Shown: positions 11,563-19,890 of the stretch, one piece after another
Layout: every line of letters begins with the position of its first letter
Numbering within the stretch: position 1 is the stretch's first letter
The notes under the pieces: generated by a model
Seen by the model: only the letters and a program-made list of their open reading frames with translations
Databases searched by the model: none
Told to the model about the DNA's origin: nothing
Position numbers and translations under genes: made by a program
Source: Corynebacterium marinum DSM 44953
Lineage (GTDB): Bacteria > Actinomycetota > Actinomycetes > Mycobacteriales > Mycobacteriaceae
Length of the DNA: 64,000 nt
Assembly: GCF_000835165.1 (NCBI RefSeq)
Contig: NZ_CP007790.1
Coordinates: 1,674,001-1,738,000, forward strand
Direction: 5' to 3'

Positions 11563-12093
11563 ATGACCCTGTCCCGCGCGACCCTGCTCCCTGCCCTCCG
11601 CCCCGCCGACTGGGAAACCCGCCACGGGTTGAGCGACGACGGTTTCTGCGACACCGTCGCCACCATCTCCCTGTCCCGCGAGCTCTGCGCCACCTTCGTC
11701 TGCGGCGGCGCCGACGTCAGCTACCGGGGTCTGGGCGAGTTGGACCTGTCGGCGCACCGGGCGTGGGAGCTGGCCGCCGGGAATCTCGTCGCCCGGGCGC
11801 AGACGCCCGAGGGGATCAGGGTCCTCACCCGGCCGTGCTCCGGGGGTCTGCAGGTCGCCATGCCCGGCGCACCCGCCACCAGCTGGCTGGCGCACCCCCA
11901 CACCCTGACCATCCTCGACGAACACCTGGCCCACCTCCTCGGCGGGCCGGTGGTCTGGTGGACCCCCTCCGCGGAGAGGCTGGTGGCCCTGCCCCGGGAG
12001 GCCGGTTTCCCGGACACCGGGACGCTGGTCGAGTGCCGACACGGTTTCCCCGCCCCCGTGTCCGAGCGCACACCGGTGACTTCTCCCGCCTAG
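11563..12093 (+). CDS. conserved hypothetical protein, 176 residues
   Basis: It begins MTLSRATLLPALRPADW with an ATG at 11563 and a weak AGGA upstream. It is a soluble protein rich in Leu/Ala/Trp, without signal peptide or membrane segment. The second half (CSGGLQVAMPGAPATSWLAHPH, then LGGPVVWWTPSAERLVALP) looks like a folded alpha/beta domain but no family is recognised. It lies between the exonuclease and treY on the same strand, 50 bases before treY. Function unknown. Confidence 0.7.
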   Translation: MTLSRATLLPALRPADWETRHGLSDDGFCDTVATISLSRELCATFVCGGADVSYRGLGELDLSAHRAWELAAGNLVARAQTPEGIRVLTRPCSGGLQVAMPGAPATSWLAHPHTLTILDEHLAHLLGGPVVWWTPSAERLVALPREAGFPDTGTLVECRHGFPAPVSERTPVTSPA

Positions 12094-12143
12094 GCTGGCA
12101 GGTGCACTTTTTGACGATGTTCATTCTTGACCCGAGGAGATCC

Positions 12144-14624
12144 ATGCGACGTCCGATCACCGCCACCTACCGCCTCCAGCTGCGCGGGCCGCAGGCCGAT
12201 CCGATGGGACGATCCTTCGGCTTCGCCGAGGCCGCAGCCCAGGTGCCCTATCTGCGGGACCTGGGGGTCAGCCACCTCTACCTCTCCCCCATCTTCACCG
12301 CCGACCCCACTTCGACGCACAACTACGACGTCACCGACCCCACGGAGGTCAACCCGGAACTCGGCGGCGTCGAGGGGCTGCGGGAGCTGGCGGCCGCGGC
12401 GCACGGGGCGGGGATCGGCCTGATCATCGACATCGTCCCCAACCACCTGGGTGTGGAGAACCCGCGCCTGAACAAGTGGTGGTGGGACGTGCTCAAGAAC
12501 GGGCAGGACTCGGAGTACGAGCACTACTTCGACATCGACTGGCACGAGGACAACGGCGCCGGCGGCAAACTCGGCATGCCCATCCTGGGGGCACCCGGCG
12601 ACGAGGACAAGCTCGAGCTGCGCGAGGATGAGGGGGAACTCCTCCTGGCCTACTACGACCACGTCTTCCCGGTGGCCGAGGGAACCTGCTCCGGGGTCGA
12701 CGACGACATGCAGGCCGTCTACGACCGCCAGTCCTACCGGCTGATGTACTGGCGTGACGGCGTGATCTCCTACCGCCGTTTCTTCTCCGTCAACGGGCTG
12801 GCGGGCATCAGGCAGGAGGATCCGCTGGTCTTCGAGCACACCCACCGCATCATCCGGCAGCTCATCGCCGAGGACCTCATCGACGGCGTGCGCGTCGACC
12901 ACCCGGACGGGTTGAGCGACCCCTTCGGCTACCTCAACCGCCTGCGCGAGGTCGTCGGCCCGGACCGGTGGCTTCTGGTGGAGAAGATCCTCGAGGTGGA
13001 CGAGGTCCTCGACCCGCGTCTCGCCGTCGACGGCACCACCGGTTACGATGCGCTGCGCGAACTCGACGGCGTCTTCGTCGCCCGCGCCGCGGAAGAGTCC
13101 CTGTCGATGCTCGCGCTCCAGCACACCGGCTCCACCTGGGACGAAGCGGCGATGACCGTGTCCCAACAGCAGCTCAAGCGGGAGGTCGCCGGCGAGGAGC
13201 TGTCCGCCGAGATCCGGCGTCTGGCCCGCGCCATCCGCCGCGACAACTTCTCCACCGCCGGTTCGGCGGTTTCCGAGGACCAGCTCCTCACCACCATCAC
13301 CGAGCTCGTGGCCGCGATGCCGGTGTACCGCGCCGACTACCTCTCCCTCTCGCGGGTCCCCGCGACCATCGTGGCGGAGATGTCGCGCCGTTTCCCGTCG
13401 CGCCGCCCCGCCCTCGACCTCATCGTCGCAGCGCTCAACGCCGACGGCGAGGCGAAGGTGCGCTTCGCGCAGGTGTGTGGTGCCGTGATGGCCAAGGGAG
13501 TGGAGGACACCACCTTCTACCGCGCCTGCCGTCTCGTCGCTCTCCAGGAGGTCGGCGGCGCGCCGGGCCGTTTCGGCGTCTCGTCCGCCGAGTTCCATCT
13601 CCTGCAGCAGGAGCGCGCCCTCCTGTGGCCGAAGGCGATGACCACACTGTCCACCCACGACACCAAACGCGGCGAGGATGTCCGCGCCCGGATCATCGAG
13701 CTGACGGAACGGCCCCGGGAGTTCTTCGAGTTCATCCACCGCATCGTCGCCATGGTGCCCGCCCCGGACGCCGCCACCGGCCATTTCCTCCTGCAGAACC
13801 TGCTGGGCGTGTGGCCTGCGGACGGGCAGATCACCGAGCAGCTCAAGGAGCGCTTCCGCACTTACACCATCAAGGCGGTGCGCGAGGCGAGCGTGCACAC
13901 CACGTGGACCGACCCGGTCGAGCCCTTCGAGAAGGCCGTGCTGGACTGGGTGGAGGCGCTTTTCGACGGCCCCGTCACCTCCCTGATCACCGAATTCGTC
14001 GGCCCGCTGGCGCGGGGCGCCAGCATCATCTCGCTGGGCCGGAAGCTGCTGCAGATCACCGGCCCGGGCATCCCGGACATCTACCAGGGCACCGAGTTCT
14101 TCGACGACTCCCTCGTCGACCCCGACAACCGCCGCTTCGTGGACTACACCGCCCGGCAGCAGACGTTGGAGATCCTCGGGGAGGGCGTGGACTGGGACGA
14201 CCTCGCCGCCGAAGCCGAATGCCAGGAGGAGACCACGGGCGCCTACCCGCACCTGGACCTCTACGGCGACCGGGTGAAGCTGCACATCGTCCACGAGGGG
14301 CTGAAGGTGCGCCAGGACCATCCCGAGTACTTCGTCGGCGGCGACACGGAGGCGGTGTTCGCGGAGGGTTCGGCGGATTCCCACCTCATCGGCCTGGCCC
14401 GCGGCCACGTGGACATCCCCGGCGGGGAGGGCATCGGCGTGATCACCCTGGCCACCCGCCGCCCGCTGCGGCTGGCGGAACGCGGCGGCTGGGAGGCCAC
14501 GACGGTCACCCTGCCGGAGGGGCAGTGGCTGGACCGGCTGACCGGCCGCGTCCACGAGGCGACGGTGCCGCTGGCGGAGGTTTTCGCGCTGTTCCCCACC
14601 GCCCTCCTGGTGAGAAATGTCTGA
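12144..14624 (+). CDS. treY: maltooligosyl trehalose synthase
   Basis: An intramolecular transglucosylase, it turns the reducing end of maltodextrins into a trehalosyl unit, the first step of the TreYZ route. It has 826 residues of GH13 type: ITATYRLQL start typical of TreY, YLSPIFTADPTSTHNYDVTDP, DIVPNHLGVENP. Catalytic residues D252 (GVRVDHPDG) and E280 (LLVEKIL) are visible. The ATG at 12144 follows GAGGAG and is the TreY N-terminus; the frame is open upstream but overlaps the previous gene. The end overlaps relS by 8 bases. Confidence 0.95.
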   Translation: MRRPITATYRLQLRGPQADPMGRSFGFAEAAAQVPYLRDLGVSHLYLSPIFTADPTSTHNYDVTDPTEVNPELGGVEGLRELAAAAHGAGIGLIIDIVPNHLGVENPRLNKWWWDVLKNGQDSEYEHYFDIDWHEDNGAGGKLGMPILGAPGDEDKLELREDEGELLLAYYDHVFPVAEGTCSGVDDDMQAVYDRQSYRLMYWRDGVISYRRFFSVNGLAGIRQEDPLVFEHTHRIIRQLIAEDLIDGVRVDHPDGLSDPFGYLNRLREVVGPDRWLLVEKILEVDEVLDPRLAVDGTTGYDALRELDGVFVARAAEESLSMLALQHTGSTWDEAAMTVSQQQLKREVAGEELSAEIRRLARAIRRDNFSTAGSAVSEDQLLTTITELVAAMPVYRADYLSLSRVPATIVAEMSRRFPSRRPALDLIVAALNADGEAKVRFAQVCGAVMAKGVEDTTFYRACRLVALQEVGGAPGRFGVSSAEFHLLQQERALLWPKAMTTLSTHDTKRGEDVRARIIELTERPREFFEFIHRIVAMVPAPDAATGHFLLQNLLGVWPADGQITEQLKERFRTYTIKAVREASVHTTWTDPVEPFEKAVLDWVEALFDGPVTSLITEFVGPLARGASIISLGRKLLQITGPGIPDIYQGTEFFDDSLVDPDNRRFVDYTARQQTLEILGEGVDWDDLAAEAECQEETTGAYPHLDLYGDRVKLHIVHEGLKVRQDHPEYFVGGDTEAVFAEGSADSHLIGLARGHVDIPGGEGIGVITLATRRPLRLAERGGWEATTVTLPEGQWLDRLTGRVHEATVPLAEVFALFPTALLVRNV

Positions 14625-15642
14625 CCGCATGGCTGGCCTGGGCAACCAGTACCACCGGTGGATCCGGTCCCATCCGAAGGCTGAGGAGGATTTCGGCGCC
14701 GCGGTGGAGGATCTGCTGGCCGACGCCGGCGTCACCTTCGACCGGGTCGTCGCCCGGGTGAAGGACTGGTCTTCGCTGAAGAAGAAGGCCTACAAGAAGG
14801 GGCCGGACGGGGAATGGATCTATCCGGAGCCGTGGGCGGACATCCATGATCTCGTCGGTGTGCGGGTGACCGTGTTCCACTCCACCGAGATCCCGGTGGC
14901 GATCGGGGCGCTCCAGCAGTCCTTCCGGGTGGAACGCTCGGTGGACAAGACCGCAGAGACACGGATCTCCGGGGGCTTCGGTTACGGTTCCCACCATCTC
15001 ATTCTCACGGTGGACGAGAATTCCTCCGATATCGAGGAGCTCTCCGACTACCAGGGGACGAGCTTCGAGGTGCAGGTGCGTACGGTGCTGCAGCACGCGT
15101 GGGCCGAGTTCGAGCACGACGTCCGTTATAAGCGCGGCATCGACGTGGTGGACCCGCGGGTGGACCGCGCGTTCACCCTGGCGGCCGGGCTCATCGAGCT
15201 GGCGGACCAGCAGTTCGACCAGATCGCGGCGCTGCAGTTCACGGACCGCTCGCCCGCCGATGACGTGGAACTCACCGCCGAAACCCTCCCGGGTGTGCTG
15301 GCGATGCTGCTGGGCAACCGGTTCCCGCGCTCGCGGTCGGAGAACTACCGCTTCCTCATGGAGATCCTGGCCGCCGACGGTGTCACCACCGTCGCGGAGC
15401 TGGATTCCCTGCTCGACGACGTCGACATCGAAGCCGTCCGCGGCGCCCTCCGGTACCGCTTCCACCCCGGCCAGATCAGGCTCATCGACGACCTGCTGCT
15501 GCGCCGCTACGGCCAGGACCACATCAACCGGACGGGCGAGATCGGCCAGCGGCCCACGTCCCGCCCCGGCCATCTGGCCCGTCGGCTGAAGTTGATGCGC
15601 ACCGCCCGCATCCTCCGCGATGAACGGCCGGACAGGCAGTAG
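14617..15642 (+). CDS. relS: small alarmone synthetase, (p)ppGpp synthesis (RelA/SpoT domain)
   Basis: The 341-residue protein has a stand-alone RelA/SpoT nucleotidyltransferase domain and no HD hydrolase, TGS or ACT domains. Synthetase marks are WSSLKKKAYKKG, DIHDLVGVRVTVFH, and FEVQVRTVLQHAWAEFEHDVRYKRG, which is the typical E-x-Q-x-R-T...W-A-x-x-E-H block. The C-terminal 120 residues are helical and likely mediate oligomerisation. From memory, C. glutamicum RelS lies next to treY in the same way. The ATG at 14617 overlaps the treY end, so the two may be co-translated; ATG 14629 is an alternative. Confidence 0.88.
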   Translation: MSDRMAGLGNQYHRWIRSHPKAEEDFGAAVEDLLADAGVTFDRVVARVKDWSSLKKKAYKKGPDGEWIYPEPWADIHDLVGVRVTVFHSTEIPVAIGALQQSFRVERSVDKTAETRISGGFGYGSHHLILTVDENSSDIEELSDYQGTSFEVQVRTVLQHAWAEFEHDVRYKRGIDVVDPRVDRAFTLAAGLIELADQQFDQIAALQFTDRSPADDVELTAETLPGVLAMLLGNRFPRSRSENYRFLMEILAADGVTTVAELDSLLDDVDIEAVRGALRYRFHPGQIRLIDDLLLRRYGQDHINRTGEIGQRPTSRPGHLARRLKLMRTARILRDERPDRQ

Positions 15643-15687
15643 CATGAGGGAGGTAAACGTTTTTCGTCCGATGAGGAGCATCGTCCC

Positions 15688-15822
15688 ATGAGCCTGGTTT
15701 CGTCCATCCGCGAAGATTTCCCCCAGCTGGCAGACGCCATCCACGTGTGGGCGCTGTCCATCGCGGATTTCTTCCGCCCGATGGGCATCGATTTCCCGCC
15801 GGCTGACTGGGGTCTGTTCTAG
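15688..15822 (+). CDS. 44-residue acidic small protein of unknown function
   Basis: The small frame from ATG 15688 to TAG 15822 starts MSLVSSIREDFPQLADAIHV and ends PPADWGLF. GAGGAG at 15673-15678 lies 9 bases before the start, and a TAGCAT -10 hexamer at 15640-15645 overlaps the relS stop. The peptide is acidic with no lysine, amphipathic over residues 1-30, rich in aromatic residues, and has no signal peptide. No family is recognised. Short, acidic, leader-less peptides are known as mycolic-membrane porins (PorA/PorH) in this genus, but no sequence match to them is claimed. Confidence 0.55.
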   Translation: MSLVSSIREDFPQLADAIHVWALSIADFFRPMGIDFPPADWGLF

Positions 15823-15842
15823 CCCTCCCCACTTTGTTGACG

Positions 15843-15848
15843 TATCAT
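15843..15848 (+). promoter_or_regulatory. -10 element of a leaderless LLM oxidoreductase gene
   Basis: TATCAT, followed after 7 bases by the ATG at 15856. Confidence 0.55.
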
Positions 15849-15855
15849 CGTAAGC

Positions 15856-16860
15856 ATGAACAGACACATCTCTTTCGGCCTCGACACCTTCGGCGACGTC
15901 ACAGCGGTCCCCCACGACCAGGTGCTGCGTGACGTGGTTGCGGAAGCTGTCGAGGCCGACCGCGTCGGCGTCGACGTCTTCGGCGTCGGCGAACACCACC
16001 GCGACGACTACGCCGTCTCCGCCCCCGACATTGTCCTCGCCGCCATCGCGGGCCAGACGGAGAAGATCCGCCTGACCACCTCGGTCATCGTCTTGTCCTC
16101 GGACGATCCGGTGCGCATCTTCGAGCGCTTCTCCACCCTCCAGGCGATCTCCTCCGGCCGCGCCGAAATGACCCTCGGCCGCGGCTCCTTCACCGAGTCC
16201 TTCCCGTTGTTCAGCCTGGACCTCCGCGACTACGAGCGCCTCTTCGAGGAGAAGCTCGAGCTGATGCGCGTGCTTCTCGACGCCGACGCCTCCCGCTCCC
16301 CCATCGCCTGGGACCGCGGCCCGCAGCACCTCTACCCGCCGACCGCCACGCCCCTGCAGGCCTGGGTCGCCGTCGGCGGTTCCCCGGAGTCGGTCATCCG
16401 CGCCGCCCGGCACCGCATGCCCCTCATGCTGGCCGTCATCGGCGGATCCTCCCGCCGCTTCCGCCCCTTCGTCGACCTCTACCGGAGGGCCAACGAGGAG
16501 CTCGGCCAGCCGCAGGCCCCCGTCGGCGTGCACTCCCCGGGCCTGATCGCCCGCACCGACGCGGAAGCCCAGGAGCGCCTCTACGAGCACTGGGCCGCGG
16601 GCCACCGCCGGATCGGCGCCGAGCGCGGCTGGTCCGCCCCCACCCCGGAGCAGTTCACGCAGGAAGTCAACCACGGCGCGCTGTACGTGGGTTCCCCCGA
16701 GACCGTGGCGGCGAAGATCGCGGACACCGTCAGGGCGCTCGACCTGGACCGGTTCACGCTGAAATATGCCAACGGCCCGCTCCCCCACGAATTCAACCTG
16801 GAGACCATCCGCCTCTACGGCGAAGAGGTCATCCCGCGGGTGCGGGAGCTGCTTCAGTAG
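15856..16860 (+). CDS. LLM-class flavin-dependent oxidoreductase (luciferase-like)
   Basis: The 334-residue TIM-barrel monooxygenase is of the bacterial luciferase superfamily. It probably uses F420H2 or FMNH2; the cofactor is not decided by sequence alone. Visible marks are FGLDTFGDV, VGVDVFGVGEHHRDDY, the strand TTSVIVLSSDDPVRIFERFSTL and the phosphate-binding MTLGRGSFTESFPLF. Substrate unknown. It seems transcribed on its own, with a leaderless promoter, and its stop overlaps the convergent S4-protein gene by 7 bases. Confidence 0.9.
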   Translation: MNRHISFGLDTFGDVTAVPHDQVLRDVVAEAVEADRVGVDVFGVGEHHRDDYAVSAPDIVLAAIAGQTEKIRLTTSVIVLSSDDPVRIFERFSTLQAISSGRAEMTLGRGSFTESFPLFSLDLRDYERLFEEKLELMRVLLDADASRSPIAWDRGPQHLYPPTATPLQAWVAVGGSPESVIRAARHRMPLMLAVIGGSSRRFRPFVDLYRRANEELGQPQAPVGVHSPGLIARTDAEAQERLYEHWAAGHRRIGAERGWSAPTPEQFTQEVNHGALYVGSPETVAAKIADTVRALDLDRFTLKYANGPLPHEFNLETIRLYGEEVIPRVRELLQ

Positions 16861-17228
16861 TCCGTCCGGCCCCGCAGGCGGTCGATGTCGCGCCTCTCGC
16901 GCTTCGTCGGCCGCCCGGCGCCCCGGTCCCGGCGCGGCAGCGACGCGAGGATCTCCTTCGGCGGGGGCGGGGGTGAGTGGTCGACGTAGCAGTTCCTGGC
17001 CACCGGCGCGCCGACGCGCTTGCGCACCGTGTCGGTGACCTCCAGGTCTAGTTCGCGGTGGTTGACCCACACGCGCACCCGGTCGCCGGGCACGACCTGC
17101 TGGGCGGGTTTGACCGCGTGGCCGTTGAGTTTGACGTGCCCGGCGCGGACCGCGGCGGCGGCGTCGGACCGCGTCTTGAAGATGCGCACGGCCCACACCC
17201 ACACGTCGATGCGCACTGCCTCACTCAT
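16854..17228 (-). CDS. S4-domain RNA-binding protein (Hsp15/RqcH-partner type)
   Basis: The 124-residue protein has an N-terminal S4 fold: RIDVWVWAVRIFKTRSDAAAAVRAGHVKLNGHAVKP, residues about 6-42. The rest is basic, ending RRDRGAGRPTKRERRDIDRL. This matches Hsp15/YrfH/RqcP-like proteins that bind rRNA on 50S subunits stalled with peptidyl-tRNA. The ATG at 17228 (MSEAVRID) is chosen because the fold starts there; the longer frame would run across the next gene. It is 7 bases downstream of the small membrane protein gene. Confidence 0.88.
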   Translation of the reverse strand: MSEAVRIDVWVWAVRIFKTRSDAAAAVRAGHVKLNGHAVKPAQQVVPGDRVRVWVNHRELDLEVTDTVRKRVGAPVARNCYVDHSPPPPPKEILASLPRRDRGAGRPTKRERRDIDRLRGRTDY

Positions 17229-17235
17229 GCGCAGG

Positions 17236-17469
17236 CTACTGGTTGTCCCGGTGGTTGACGATCTTCTGCACCTTGTTCCAGTTGTAGAAGCCGCCCGCCA
17301 CGGCGACGACGAGACCGAGGATGAGCCAGGTCCAGCTGGTGAACAGAAGTCCGAGGGCGAGGCCGCCGACGACACCTCCGCCGACGCTGAGGGCGGCGTT
17401 GCGGGTGTACTTGCGGACGGCCTGTTTCCGCTGTTCGATCGGGTTGTTCGGGCGTCGTTGCATGGTCAT
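17236..17469 (-). CDS. small membrane protein with two transmembrane segments
   Basis: About 77 residues. A basic N-terminus (RRPNNPIEQRKQAVRKYTRN) is followed by two hydrophobic segments: AALSVGGGVVGGLALGLLF and WTWLILGLVVAVAGGFY. The tail NKVQKIVNHRDNQ is hydrophilic. Three in-frame starts exist (17478, 17469, 17463); 17469 has AGGA at the best spacing. It lies between the IMPACT-family gene and the S4 gene, and all three are likely co-transcribed. Function unknown. Confidence 0.72.
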   Translation of the reverse strand: MTMQRRPNNPIEQRKQAVRKYTRNAALSVGGGVVGGLALGLLFTSWTWLILGLVVAVAGGFYNWNKVQKIVNHRDNQ

Positions 17470-17479
17470 GCGCACCATC

Positions 17480-18118
17480 CTAGTACTCGACCCACGACGT
17501 GCCCGCCTCGCTCGGCTCCACAGCCCCGGAGGTCAGGGCCGCGAGCGTGGACTCCAGCTCCCCGCCCCCGCCCGGTTCCACCGCCAGCGTGTAGGTGACC
17601 GCCGAACCGTAGTCGGTGCCGGCGACGGAAACGCCCCGTGCCCGCAGCTCGGCCTCGAGTCGGCCGGCGTCGGCGTGCGGGACCTCGATCCGGTAGAGCT
17701 CACGGATCGCCCGGGTGACCCGGCCGACCTGGGGGAGGAGGTCTCCCACGGACCGGGAGTAGGCGTGCACCAGACCGCCCGCCCCGAGCTTGACGCCGCC
17801 GAACCAGCGGACGACGACCACGGTGACGTCGAGAAGCTGGGAGCCCTTGAGCATGTCGAGCATCGGCTTGCCCGCGGTCCCGGAGGGCTCCCCGTCGTCG
17901 GAGGAGCGCTCCACGGGGTTCGAGCCCTCCACGTGGATCAGGTAGGCGCTGCAGTGGTGGCGTGCGTCCGGGTAGCGGGCGCGGATCTCGTGGATGAACT
18001 CCCTCGCCGCCTCCTCGGTCGGGGTGCGTCGGGCGAAGGAGAGAAACCGGGAACGTTTGACCTCCCACTCGTGCGTCCACGTCCGTTCGGCGGCGGGCAA
18101 CTGGTAGGTCGTGAGCAT
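17480..18118 (-). CDS. YigZ/IMPACT family protein (UPF0029)
   Basis: The 212-residue soluble protein has the IMPACT N-terminal domain: EVKRSRFLSFARRTPTEEAA, then ARHHCSAYLI and the family signature GEPSGTAGKPML, followed by VVVVRWFGGVKLGAGGLVHAYS. A ferredoxin-like C-terminal domain follows. The E. coli and yeast relatives are linked to translation, but the bacterial role is undefined. The ATG at 18118 is chosen because a TACTAT -10 ends 8 bases before it. A GTG at 18124 is also in frame but would sit only 2 bases after the hexamer. Confidence 0.88.
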   Translation of the reverse strand: MLTTYQLPAAERTWTHEWEVKRSRFLSFARRTPTEEAAREFIHEIRARYPDARHHCSAYLIHVEGSNPVERSSDDGEPSGTAGKPMLDMLKGSQLLDVTVVVVRWFGGVKLGAGGLVHAYSRSVGDLLPQVGRVTRAIRELYRIEVPHADAGRLEAELRARGVSVAGTDYGSAVTYTLAVEPGGGGELESTLAALTSGAVEPSEAGTSWVEY

Positions 18119-18126
18119 GGACACTG

Positions 18127-18132
18127 ATAGTA
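18127..18132 (-). promoter_or_regulatory. -10 element of the leaderless IMPACT-family gene
   Basis: TACTAT on the minus strand, 8 bases before the ATG at 18118. Its -35 position would fall on the treZ -10 hexamer. Confidence 0.5.
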
Positions 18133-18146
18133 GCTGGCCCTTTGAG

Positions 18147-18152
18147 TAGCCT
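18147..18152 (+). promoter_or_regulatory. -10 element of leaderless treZ
   Basis: TAGCCT followed after 7 bases by the treZ ATG at 18160. It is divergent from the IMPACT-family promoter; the two start codons are separated by only 41 bases. Confidence 0.55.
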
Positions 18153-18159
18153 GGGGCGC

Positions 18160-19890
18160 ATGACTGCGTACGAACCGTTCTCCGTGTGGGCGCCCCACGC
18201 CCGAAATGTCCGACTCCGACTGTCCGATGAGACCTTCCCCATGCGGGCCGCCCGCGGCGACTGGTGGGTGGCGGAGCAAGTGGCGGAACCCGGCCAGCGC
18301 TACGGTTTCGAACTCTTCGACGGAAAAGAATGGTCGAAGACGTTGCCCGACCCGCGCAGCACGGCCCAGCCGGACGGCGTGCACGGGCTCAGCGAGGTCA
18401 CTGATCCCGCGTTCCCGTGGACCTCGGAGGGTTGGACCGGCCGGCCCCTCGCCGGCCAGGTCATCTACGAGCTCCACGTGGGCACCTTCACGCCGGCGGG
18501 GACGTTCGAGGGGGTCGTCGACAAGCTCGGTTACCTGCGCGACCTGGGGGTCACCGCCATCGAGCTCATGCCCGTGCAGCCTTTCGGCGGCGAGCGCAAC
18601 TGGGGCTACGACGGCGTCGAGTGGCACGCCGTCCACCAGGGCTACGGCGGCCCTGAGGGCCTGAAGAAGCTTGTCGACGCCGCCCACAACGCCGGCATCG
18701 GCGTCATCCTCGACGTGGTGTTCAACCACTTCGGCCCCGACGGCAACTACAACGGCATGTTCGGGCCCTACACCTCCGGCGGCAACACGGGATGGGGCGA
18801 GGTGGTCAACATCTCCGGCCCGGATTCCGACGAAGTGCGGGCCTACATCCTCGACGCCGTGCGCCTGTGGTTCGAGGAGTACCGCATCGACGGGCTGCGT
18901 CTCGACGCCGTGCACTCCCTCGACGACCGCGGCGCCCACTCCATCCTGGAGCAGATGCAGGCGATCGCCGATGACGTCGCCGCGCGGACCTCGGTGCCGC
19001 GATACCTCATCGCCGAGTCCGACCTCAACGATCCCCGCCTGATCACCGGAACCGACGGCGGCGGCTACGGGCTCGCCGGCCAGTGGGTCGACGACATCCA
19101 CCACGCGCTGCACACCCTCGTCTCCGGCGAGAGCCACGCCTACTACGAGGACTACGGTTCCCTCGATGCCCTGGCGAAGACACTGCGCGGGGGCTACTTC
19201 TTCACCGGCACCTGGTCCTCCTACCGGGGGCGCACCCACGGCCGGGCCATCGACACCGCCGCCGTTCCCGCCCACCGCCTGGTCACCTACACCACCACCC
19301 ACGACCAGACCGGCAACCGCGCCGGCGGCGACCGGCCCTCCATGACGCTGACCCCCGCCCAGCAGGTGCTCAAGGCGGCGGTCATCTACGCCTCCCCCTT
19401 CACCCCGATGCTGTTCATGGGCGAGGAGTTCGGCGCGCAGACCCCCTTCGCCTTCTTCTGCTCCCACACCGACGAGGAACTCAACCGGCTCACCTCCGAA
19501 GGCCGCAAGCGCGAGTTCGCCCGCTCCGGCTGGGACGACAACGAGGTTCCCGACCCAGCGGACCCGGCAACCTTCGAGTCCTCCAAGCTGGACTGGGAAT
19601 TCAGCCAGGAGCAGCAGGAGATCCACGCCGCCTACCGTCAGCTGCTGCAGCTGCGCCGCGAGCTGGGTCTGGCCCGTCCCGACCTGTCGAAACTGGCCGT
19701 CGAGACAGGCACCGAGAAGAACAAGTGGCTGGCCATGGGCCACGACGACGTCATGCTGGTGGCCAACCTCTCCGACCGGCCCGTCACCGCCCCCTACGGC
19801 GGCGAGCTGATCTGGTCCTTCACGCAGCCGTCGGTGGAACTGGACCGGACCTCGCTGGGGCCGTGGGAGTTCGCGCTGATCCGGCGTTAG
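18160..19890 (+). CDS. treZ: maltooligosyltrehalose trehalohydrolase
   Basis: It hydrolyses the bond next to the terminal trehalosyl unit made by TreY, releasing free trehalose. It has 576 residues of GH13 type with an N-terminal beta-sandwich (FSVWAPHARNVRLRL) and barrel motifs: GVTAIELMPVQPFGGERNWGYD, DVVFNHFGPDGNY. Catalytic nucleophile D249 (GLRLDAVHS), acid/base E286 (IAESDLND) and TTHDQTGNR are visible, the last being typical of TreZ rather than branching enzyme. It is separated from treY by about 3.5 kb. The last 4 bases overlap the ilvA stop, convergent. Confidence 0.95.
   Translation: MTAYEPFSVWAPHARNVRLRLSDETFPMRAARGDWWVAEQVAEPGQRYGFELFDGKEWSKTLPDPRSTAQPDGVHGLSEVTDPAFPWTSEGWTGRPLAGQVIYELHVGTFTPAGTFEGVVDKLGYLRDLGVTAIELMPVQPFGGERNWGYDGVEWHAVHQGYGGPEGLKKLVDAAHNAGIGVILDVVFNHFGPDGNYNGMFGPYTSGGNTGWGEVVNISGPDSDEVRAYILDAVRLWFEEYRIDGLRLDAVHSLDDRGAHSILEQMQAIADDVAARTSVPRYLIAESDLNDPRLITGTDGGGYGLAGQWVDDIHHALHTLVSGESHAYYEDYGSLDALAKTLRGGYFFTGTWSSYRGRTHGRAIDTAAVPAHRLVTYTTTHDQTGNRAGGDRPSMTLTPAQQVLKAAVIYASPFTPMLFMGEEFGAQTPFAFFCSHTDEELNRLTSEGRKREFARSGWDDNEVPDPADPATFESSKLDWEFSQEQQEIHAAYRQLLQLRRELGLARPDLSKLAVETGTEKNKWLAMGHDDVMLVANLSDRPVTAPYGGELIWSFTQPSVELDRTSLGPWEFALIRR

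Noticed and set aside
17225..17235. Leaderless promoter TAGCCT before the S4-domain gene
   Set aside because: Only 4 bases separate the hexamer from the ATG, too close for a start site at the codon; the gene is probably read through from the upstream genes.
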